DNA of 37,030 nucleotides from Erysipelotrichaceae bacterium (GTDB lineage: Bacteria > Bacillota_I > Bacilli_A > Erysipelotrichales > Erysipelotrichaceae): positions 1 to 37,030 of the forward strand of contig JAISTR010000044.1 in NCBI GenBank assembly GCA_031272515.1. Reading direction: 5' to 3'. Within the stretch, counting starts at the first letter, position 1. Each line of letters begins with the position of its first letter. Below, in pieces: positions 31,517 through 37,030 of the stretch. The notes under the pieces were generated by a model. The model searched no databases. It worked only from the letters and a program-made list of their open reading frames with translations, and was not told the DNA's origin. A program made the translations under genes and the position numbers.

Positions 31517-31981
31517 ATGTCTGAAACGATTACTGAGCTTGTTGTATCCAGCCCTGTCTTGGTATACGGCCGCATCCCTGAAAAGTATACCGGTGATGGC
31601 GAGGATGTTTCCCCGCCTTTGGTGCTCTCTGAACTTTCCAGCAAAGCCAAATCGCTGGCAGTGATAATGGATGATCTGAACAACCCGCTCTTTGGCGTTT
31701 ACAATCACTGGGTGATTTGGAACCTGCCGCCCAGCCAGATGATCCCCGAGCAGATCTTGCCCGGAAATCTTGAATCCGGGGCAATCCAGGGCATCGGCTA
31801 TGGCCGGCACCGCTACCGCGGACCCAAGCCAATCTTTCATCAAACCCACAGATACCAGTTCAATGTCTATGTCTTGGATTGTACTTTAAATTTGAAAGAC
31901 AAAGCCAAGAAAAATGATTTGTTGAAGGCGATGGCAGGCCACATCCTGCAGTATGGCTTTGTGATTGGCCACTATAAGTAG
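31517..31981 (+). CDS. YbhB/YbcL-type PEBP family protein
   Basis: A 154-residue phosphatidylethanolamine-binding-protein homologue (Raf kinase inhibitor-like). Visible signatures are DGEDVSPPLV, NHWVIWNLPP and the ligand-loop segment YRGPKPIFHQTHRYQF. The bacterial proteins have no firmly assigned role. There is no signal peptide, so it is cytosolic. GGAGG lies upstream of the ATG, 24 bases after the CPBP gene, so the two are likely cotranscribed. Confidence 0.92.
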   Translation: MSETITELVVSSPVLVYGRIPEKYTGDGEDVSPPLVLSELSSKAKSLAVIMDDLNNPLFGVYNHWVIWNLPPSQMIPEQILPGNLESGAIQGIGYGRHRYRGPKPIFHQTHRYQFNVYVLDCTLNLKDKAKKNDLLKAMAGHILQYGFVIGHYK

Positions 31982-32020
31982 TCTGCTATGCTAAAATGAA
32001 ATTGAAAGTGAGGACATAAT

Positions 32021-32815
32021 ATGGGAGCAGGCTTTACCACGGTATTTTCCCCGGCATTGGAGCATGATGTCCATCTGAGTTTTCTGTTGCCGGAAATTTT
32101 GAAAGACAAGTATTTCCCAGAGGGTGTCAAGGATGAGCCCTGGCTGATTTATTGCTTGCATGGCTATTCCAGCGGGTCCCAGGAATGGATTCGCAAGTCA
32201 CAGATTGAAGAGTTCACGAAAACCCTGAATGCGGTTTTCATCTTTCCGGATACCGCTACCGAGTTCTACTCTGACTCCAAGCGGGGATTGAAATATGGAA
32301 CCTTTTTGATGGATGAGCTGCCGGTCATTGTTGAGAAATGGTTTGGCATCAAGCACAACCGGGAGAAGACTTTGGTGATGGGCTTATCGATGGGCGGTTA
32401 TGGGGCCTTGAAGTGGGCCTTCAGCAGACCGGAGTATTTCGGCGGCTGCGGAAGCTTTGCGCCGGTGGTGGACCTGGCCAACTCAGCGGAATTTGATCCC
32501 TTGGCCTTTGAGAATCTACTTAAGATCTTCGGGTCGAAAGATGCAATGGTTGGCACTGATGCCGATGTCTTTCAGCTGGTCAATGATTTTAACAAGCAGG
32601 ACACACTGAAGATGCGGCTGTATCACTGCTGTGGAGAGGAGGACTTCCTCTATGCGCAAAACCTGGATTTCAACGATTTTGTCTTAAAGCACAATAAAAA
32701 TCTGACCTACACCTTTGAGACAGGACCGGGCCTTCATAACTGGCTGTACTGGAATCAGAAGATTGTCAAAGCCCTGAGCTTTCTGGGCTGCGATTTCAAA
32801 ATCAATTTCCAATAA
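32021..32815 (+). CDS. Alpha/beta-hydrolase, esterase family (EstA/esterase D-like)
   Basis: A 264-residue cytosolic serine esterase with nucleophile elbow GLSMGGYGALKWAF, oxyanion-type WLIYCLHGYSSG, an acidic residue in the GEEDFLYAQN segment and the catalytic His in GLHNWLYW. It resembles tributyrin esterases and S-formylglutathione hydrolases of the putative esterase family. GAGGA lies before the ATG and an extended -10 (TGCTAAAAT) ends at 31997, so it can be transcribed independently of the PEBP gene. A strong bidirectional terminator follows. Confidence 0.92.
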   Translation: MGAGFTTVFSPALEHDVHLSFLLPEILKDKYFPEGVKDEPWLIYCLHGYSSGSQEWIRKSQIEEFTKTLNAVFIFPDTATEFYSDSKRGLKYGTFLMDELPVIVEKWFGIKHNREKTLVMGLSMGGYGALKWAFSRPEYFGGCGSFAPVVDLANSAEFDPLAFENLLKIFGSKDAMVGTDADVFQLVNDFNKQDTLKMRLYHCCGEEDFLYAQNLDFNDFVLKHNKNLTYTFETGPGLHNWLYWNQKIVKALSFLGCDFKINFQ

Positions 32816-32839
32816 AAAAGAGCGCAAGCTCTTTTTTTT
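32814..32839. terminator. Bidirectional terminator between esterase and AEC genes
   Basis: A 10-bp stem AAAAAAGAGC/GCTCTTTTTT with a GCAA tetraloop and long A/T tails. It overlaps the stop codons of both convergent genes. Confidence 0.93.
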
Positions 32840-33773
32840 AGATTAAACCGAAAAAGGAAAAGACAAAGACCCAGGTAAAGATGGTCAGGATACAGAACAC
32901 AGTGCTAAGCAGTAGGCCCTGGGAAGCCAGCTCCCCATCCGCTCCCATGGCTTCTGCCATCGAGTAGGAAGCAATGGCATTGGGGGAAGCGAAAACCACC
33001 ATCAAGGTGACTAAGGACAAATCGCGATACCCGATTAGGATGGCGAGGGAAAGAAACAAGAGCGGCACAAAGACGAGCCTGGCGCTGACCATCACTGCCA
33101 GTTCCTTCAGATTATGAAGTAATGCCAAAGGCTGAAAGCTGGCACCCAGTACCACCAAAGCCAGAGGCGAAGCGACCCGCGAGAGGTTGGTTATGGTATC
33201 AGAAAGAAACACCGGCAGCTTGATATTTGCAAGCATCAGCACCAAGCCCAGAAATGAACCGATAATCAGGGGGTTGGTCAGGATTCCTTTGAGGATTTTT
33301 TTGATCTGGATGCCCTGGCCCCGGTACATCTCCAATACAATCACCGATAACATATTGGTCATGGGGACCACGACCGCCACCACCATGGAAGTCACTCCCA
33401 GGTCGGCGTTTTTATAGATGCTGGCAGCGATGGGAATGCCAAAGAGGGCAATGGAGGAGCGGAAGGTGTTCATCACCATCACGCTGAGCTTTTTGCGGTC
33501 ACGGGAGAACCTTGGCATAATCAGCAAAGCCAGCCCGAAAGACACCAGGACGCAGCTGACCGCAAAGAAAATCAGACCAGGGTCAATGGTAGACAGCTTA
33601 GTCTGGTAGATATTCAAAAACAGCGTACAGGGCAGAAAGATCCTGAACACCAATTGATTCATTTGGGTCAGGGCACTGTCGCTGACCAGTTTTTTTAAAC
33701 GGATTGCCTGTCCTACCAGAATCAAGAGCAGGATGGGAATCACTACATTCAAGGAAAGCGTCAGACTTTCCAT
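32838..33773 (-). CDS. AEC-family transporter
   Basis: A 311-residue membrane transporter of the auxin efflux carrier superfamily with about ten helices in two halves. It opens with VVIPILLLILVGQAIRLKK and contains the conserved VFRIFLPCTLFLN and FASPNAIASYSMAEAMGAD segments. Bacterial members export or import malate and other organic acids; specificity is unknown. GAGG lies five bases before the ATG. The predicted +1 coincides with an upstream ATG that opens a 10-codon mini-ORF overlapping the real start. Confidence 0.92.
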   Translation of the reverse strand: MESLTLSLNVVIPILLLILVGQAIRLKKLVSDSALTQMNQLVFRIFLPCTLFLNIYQTKLSTIDPGLIFFAVSCVLVSFGLALLIMPRFSRDRKKLSVMVMNTFRSSIALFGIPIAASIYKNADLGVTSMVVAVVVPMTNMLSVIVLEMYRGQGIQIKKILKGILTNPLIIGSFLGLVLMLANIKLPVFLSDTITNLSRVASPLALVVLGASFQPLALLHNLKELAVMVSARLVFVPLLFLSLAILIGYRDLSLVTLMVVFASPNAIASYSMAEAMGADGELASQGLLLSTVFCILTIFTWVFVFSFFGLI

Positions 33774-33799
33774 TGGTTCCTCGAAAAACTCATAGCACC

Positions 33800-33805
33800 A
33801 TTATA
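33800..33805 (-). promoter_or_regulatory. -10 of the AEC transporter gene
   Basis: Minus-strand TATAAT, then six bases and an ATG at 33793. The mini-ORF MSFSRNQWKV ends just inside the AEC gene in another frame. The AEC ribosome binding site lies within it. Confidence 0.55.
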
Positions 33806-34208
33806 GCGCGATTATGGGGGCTTGGCTTTAATGACTTTGTTGACTAGGGGTCGCTTTACTTGTACTTATGTCTTTAGTGGATTTGGTTTTTACAGAGTCT
33901 AAAAGTATTATTGTCTAACAAATGTGGTTCGGTTTAAAATCAGCACTTTGTATTTTTTTATATTCATATCTCCCTGTATCAAATACTCCCGGCGGAAGTA
34001 CTGCATCCGTTTTGAAAGATTTCCAAAATGATTGTCAGGCATGGCTGTAATCCTCCCGTAGACAAAAAGTGAACCGTTTGGTTATCTTTATTAACACACT
34101 CAGGATTTGGGGAATTACGAAAACAGGGAAGCGGTGAGCGGGTTTGGAACTTTCTCTGTTTTGCAAACGTGCAGGATACCAAGTTTAGACAAGATTCTTG
34201 ACACTGCC
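33806..34208. other. 400-base gap, no gene recognised
   Basis: This stretch marks the change from mid-GC genes to AT-rich ones. The one open frame (33979-34182, minus) has no ribosome binding site and no recognisable domain. I see no RNA gene, IS end or long repeat. It may hold the worn-out junction of an inserted block. Confidence 0.5.
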
Positions 34209-35285
34209 TCAGTTCGCGATCAACATCTTTAACAACACTTTATCATTATCACCGTAAACAAATAACCAATCCTGGACACGGATGACATTTATGTGTTCCT
34301 GCAAATAATAATCTGGAATGATGATGGATGAAAGCGTTTCTTTATCCAGGTTAACCTCTTCTATTTTTCCATCTCGCAGTAAATAAATCGAATCCTGTGT
34401 TATAGATACAATGAATTCTTCGCTTTCTGATAAATAGACTATTTCATTGTAAGAAAAATCATTCATATCTATTTTAAACACTACAGAGCTGCGAACATTT
34501 GCGCTAACAATATCCGGTGTACATCCATGTCCACCGGTATTATATCCGTTGTTTGTGCCAACTACATAAATCCAATTTTCTATGAAAGTACTCCCGGTTT
34601 TACAAAATTGATTGAAATCGTCGTTTGGTCCAATAAGACCTGATTTTTTTTCAGAAGTCTCGAAATTGAAATAATCATATTGGAGATAGTCAATCATTTC
34701 CCGCCCGAAATCTAAAATTATAATTAAATCATCGTTTTTGTAGTAAATCAGTTGATCATACCCATAGGTCTCGCTCGTATCAATCGGTATTCCATTTTCA
34801 TCAAAATATCTAAAAACAGTAAGTCGCTCGCCGGTGTTTGTTAGTTTAACAAAAGCCATCGTATGATCATCGTAGATATAATACCGCCCGTAAAATTCAA
34901 TATAGTTATTTTCTTTAAAATTATTATCTATATTTTTTATGTCGTGATATTCATAATTCTGCTCGCATTCGATGATATCCTTATTATTGATTGTCAGACA
35001 ACCATTATTCAAGTGAAAATTCTTGATTTCTTCATCGTACACAATGGTTGATTGATGTTCGCTGTCAATCACCCATAGTTTGCCTTCATCAAGATAATAG
35101 ATGTTTTCATTAATCGAAAAAACAGTTGACGCGACTTTCTGCTGGTAAGATACACTTTCGATACCAATCAACGGAGAAGGAATCTTTTCTTCCTTTTTCG
35201 TAAAAGTACTGCGGATAAATAAATACAGAACCAATACAAGAACAACACCTAAGTAATACAAGACTAATATCGTGCTTCTTTTCAT
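34209..35285 (-). CDS. N-terminally anchored extracytoplasmic protein, unknown
   Basis: A 358-residue protein with a basic N-terminus (MKRS) and a membrane anchor (about 5-26, ILVLYYLGVVLVLVLYLF), then a long polar, Tyr/Asp/Asn-rich region with repeated short beta patterns such as NENIYYLDEGKLWVID and QDSIYLLRDGKIEEVNLD. The repeats suggest a beta-propeller-like fold outside the membrane, as in DUF5050-type proteins, but I do not recognise the family. GGGGGT lies seven bases before the ATG at 35285; a longer frame to 35372 has no ribosome binding site. Composition is much more AT-rich than the genes to the left, consistent with transfer. Confidence 0.75.
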   Translation of the reverse strand: MKRSTILVLYYLGVVLVLVLYLFIRSTFTKKEEKIPSPLIGIESVSYQQKVASTVFSINENIYYLDEGKLWVIDSEHQSTIVYDEEIKNFHLNNGCLTINNKDIIECEQNYEYHDIKNIDNNFKENNYIEFYGRYYIYDDHTMAFVKLTNTGERLTVFRYFDENGIPIDTSETYGYDQLIYYKNDDLIIILDFGREMIDYLQYDYFNFETSEKKSGLIGPNDDFNQFCKTGSTFIENWIYVVGTNNGYNTGGHGCTPDIVSANVRSSVVFKIDMNDFSYNEIVYLSESEEFIVSITQDSIYLLRDGKIEEVNLDKETLSSIIIPDYYLQEHINVIRVQDWLFVYGDNDKVLLKMLIAN

Positions 35286-35492
35286 TTGTTTACCCCCAAC
35301 AATATAGAATATTTGGTTTCTGCCGTTCGCCATAATTTCTTGCAAAGATTGATCTATTGCATATGCTTCCACAGGTTGCTGTCATGATGCATTGGTGTTG
35401 CACTTCGGGATTAAAGGTGGGACTTGTAAAAAGATTCAGCCTGCAAATACTAGAGTGTTATCGCGTGTATAGCGCCAAGTTCTCTCTCCTTT

Positions 35493-35924
35493 TTAAAAAC
35501 ACTCGACAAAGTCCCCGACAAATATTGAGAATGTTGTCCTCATAATAAATATAAATTGACTGCTGGTTTGATATTTCAAAACTCCAACTGAATCATTGAG
35601 TCTTCCTTTATTTGTGCGGCATAAATAATCAGTATAAACAGATGCGCAGATTAACAAAAGCTTCTCTCGAGACAGATTCATCATCGAAAGCGTTTTGAAA
35701 TTCTCAGACATTTCTTCCAAAGAGTCGGGTAAGCGATTAAAAACCTTACAGTATTCTAAACAGTACTCATCTCTATTTTTTATTAATTGTTGCGCCGTTT
35801 CATTGGTAACAAAAAATACTTCCTGTTCTTTCTTTATTTGTGGAATAAGGACATCTATTATCTCTTTTGTTAAACGTATGCATTCATTTTCAAATTCTGA
35901 TAACGGAACCATGTTTGTATGCAA
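35493..35924 (-). CDS. C-terminal part of a probably frameshifted unknown protein
   Basis: The open frame encodes about 143 residues (IRLTKEIIDVLIPQIKKEQ, then LPDSLEEMSENFKTL), helical and soluble, no family recognised. The only starts are a TTG at 35924 and an ATG at 35912, neither with a Shine-Dalgarno, and both lie inside the end of the upstream gene. Adding one G to the G7 tract just upstream (C7 on the plus strand, 35933-35939) joins it in frame to the upstream ORF, giving one protein of about 400 residues. I therefore read it as the tail of that gene and not as a separate one. Confidence 0.6.
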   Translation of the reverse strand: MHTNMVPLSEFENECIRLTKEIIDVLIPQIKKEQEVFFVTNETAQQLIKNRDEYCLEYCKVFNRLPDSLEEMSENFKTLSMMNLSREKLLLICASVYTDYLCRTNKGRLNDSVGVLKYQTSSQFIFIMRTTFSIFVGDFVECF

Positions 35925-36700
35925 GGTAGGTACCCCCCCATAGGTTTGAGTTTCGAATTGCTTGAATAAAGTAATTGAATGAACTTAATGTCATTTTCAA
36001 AACTTGTTATATCGACTATAATGCAAGTGTTAATCGTTTCATTGTGGTTTCTTAAAAAATATGAACCATCGCGGCTTCGCTCTCTATCCAGAGAATAACC
36101 TTCTTTTTTCAGCTCTTTGACAATGGTTTTGGTTACGATTTTCCTTACAGAAATTGTATTTTTCTGTGCAGATAAATAGATGTATGAATCATCTTCTGTA
36201 CCATTGGAAAGATCTTTAAACTTTGTTGTAACTTCCACTAACCCGAATCCAAAGAAGCTAGGAAGTCGATGCAATATATCATCTGGATCCAACAAACTGT
36301 CACTAAAAACCCGATATAATGCGTCCGGTTTGAGCCAGGGAAAACTCTTTTGCCATAAATAAGTGTTTATAAATCTTTCATAATCCGGGAGCTTGTCAGA
36401 GGTAATCTCAATATTTTGACCTTCTTCGCTCGCCAGCCATAAAAAAATAGACTCACTGTCATTACATGCCACCATAAGTGAAGGAGCTTTAAACAAAGCA
36501 GATAACACGACAGGTGTTACATAATACAAGGATTGATTGATTGGAAGATAGAGAGACAGCCAATGCGATGATAAATCAAAGTGATAGAACAGCTTCTCCA
36601 CTTTTTTTGGCTCTACAATCGTCTCAAGTTTCGACTTGATCGTGTCATTGTTGGCCTGCTCATTTAATTTGATTTGAAAATTAATAATTGTCGTTCCCAT
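35870..36700 (-). CDS. Unknown protein, apparently frameshifted near its end
   Basis: A 276-residue protein with a very good ribosome binding site (GGGGGAGGAATT before the ATG). No family recognised. It is a mixed alpha/beta protein with no signal peptide or membrane helix. The last 23 or so residues, after the G7 tract (35933-35939), are read in a frame that overlaps the following ORF by 55 bases. One extra G would replace them with ...PMGGVPTLHTNMVPL and continue through the next ORF. AT-rich like its two neighbours, so part of the same block. Confidence 0.7.
   Translation of the reverse strand: MGTTIINFQIKLNEQANNDTIKSKLETIVEPKKVEKLFYHFDLSSHWLSLYLPINQSLYYVTPVVLSALFKAPSLMVACNDSESIFLWLASEEGQNIEITSDKLPDYERFINTYLWQKSFPWLKPDALYRVFSDSLLDPDDILHRLPSFFGFGLVEVTTKFKDLSNGTEDDSYIYLSAQKNTISVRKIVTKTIVKELKKEGYSLDRERSRDGSYFLRNHNETINTCIIVDITSFENDIKFIQLLYSSNSKLKPMGGYLPCIQTWFRYQNLKMNAYV
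35933..35939 (-). repeat. G7 homopolymer at the ORF junction
   Basis: Seven consecutive C on the plus strand (G7 in the coding strand). Gain of one base fuses the two ORFs, so the tract is a candidate phase-variation or slippage site, or a sequencing error. Confidence 0.7.
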
Positions 36701-36751
36701 AATTCCTCCCCCAGCGAAACCCGCTATAAGAACCTGTGTGATAACACTTGC

Positions 36752-37030
36752 TCACCCTTTTGTAAAGACATAAATCCCGGCACAATCAGAGATCTGTGTA
36801 TAGTATCCACTGATTCCTTTGAGCCTGTGCAGCAGGTCGGGGGCGATGCTGTAGTGCTCACTGGTATCAAACTTGTCTCCAGCCTGTTCCTTGCAGCGTT
36901 TATAGGCAGCAACGGACAGAAAGCTGACATCACCGACGAATATCTGACCATCCGCTTTTAACAGCTTCATCATCAAAATGATGAACTCTGCCTTCTGGTC
37001 CTCATCCAAGTGATGAAGCGCATAAGTGGA
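36752..37030 (-). CDS. Class I SAM-dependent methyltransferase, N-terminus outside window
   Basis: The C-terminal 92 residues of a Rossmann-fold methyltransferase. The frame is open to the window edge and reads STYALHHLDEDQKAEFI, then LLKADGQIFVGDVSFLS, the characteristic motif order after the SAM-binding core (acceptor-strand AxHHL, then LxxGGxxxxGD). The end YYTQISDCAGIYVF matches YrrT-like small-molecule methyltransferases. The TTG at 37009 is an internal Leu codon and not a start. The SAM-binding GxGxG motif lies outside the window, so the substrate cannot be judged. Confidence 0.88.
   Translation of the reverse strand, partial: STYALHHLDEDQKAEFIILMMKLLKADGQIFVGDVSFLSVAAYKRCKEQAGDKFDTSEHYSIAPDLLHRLKGISGYYTQISDCAGIYVFTKG

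Noticed and set aside
33979-34182. 67-residue ORF in the gap after the AEC gene
   Set aside because: No ribosome binding site and no recognisable sequence; probably chance or remnant.

Overview
This 37 kb window reads as ordinary chromosome of a low-to-mid GC member of the Bacillota. AGGAGG-type ribosome binding sites precede most genes, and the proteins (HPr with His15 and Ser46, Hsp33, DusB, class II LysS, Lsa-like ABC-F, VanZ/RDD, DUF2975 next to an XRE regulator) are of Firmicutes type. An Erysipelotrichales-like genome is my best guess, but no marker here settles it. UGA is used as a normal stop.

Layout. 1-3040: a truncated short-chain dehydrogenase with a Crp/Fnr-family regulator and an FNR-like palindrome between them, then a DUF2461 gene and a DinB/maleylpyruvate-isomerase-like gene broken by one in-frame TGA. 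3250-4820: a Fic gene with its own promoter and operator-like inverted repeat, an AT-rich stretch with two large inverted repeats, and tRNA-Ser(CGA). 4850-6760: XRE/DUF2975 pair and a VanZ-RDD membrane protein. 6858-11940 (minus): the hslO-dusB-lysS-acyltransferase operon, then a stand-alone RarA/MgsA C-terminal-like protein. 12078-15570: a small membrane protein, an unknown gene, a HAD phosphatase and an Lsa-like ABC-F gene preceded by a six-codon leader peptide and alternative hairpins. 15665-22750 (minus): a large transmembrane TPR protein, a CPBP protease coupled to phosphoglucomutase, ptsH, a PH-like membrane protein and an MscS channel. 22829-24873 (plus): two tandem M50-like metalloproteases. 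24864-27401 (minus): an AlaX-like editing protein and an AAA/DUF4143 ATPase. 27538-30650: Nudix, macro-domain, VWA and ADP-ribosylglycohydrolase genes. 30698-33773: CPBP, PEBP, esterase and AEC transporter genes. 33806-36700: an AT-rich accessory-looking block of three unknown genes, two of them joined across a G7 tract. The window ends in a truncated SAM methyltransferase.

The most system-like part is 27538-30650: a Nudix hydrolase diverges from a macro-domain protein fused to an HTH-like C-terminus, followed by a VWA protein coupled stop-to-start with an ADP-ribosylglycohydrolase. Together they look like an ADP-ribose removal and recycling cassette with no obvious transferase in the window.

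Two regulatory patterns stand out. Four genes (VanZ, MscS, first M50, Nudix) have a -10-like hexamer exactly six bases before the start codon and no Shine-Dalgarno, which predicts leaderless mRNAs; two more promoters place an ATG at the same position as the start of a mini-ORF overlapping the real gene. The ABC-F leader has the architecture expected of ribosome-mediated attenuation.
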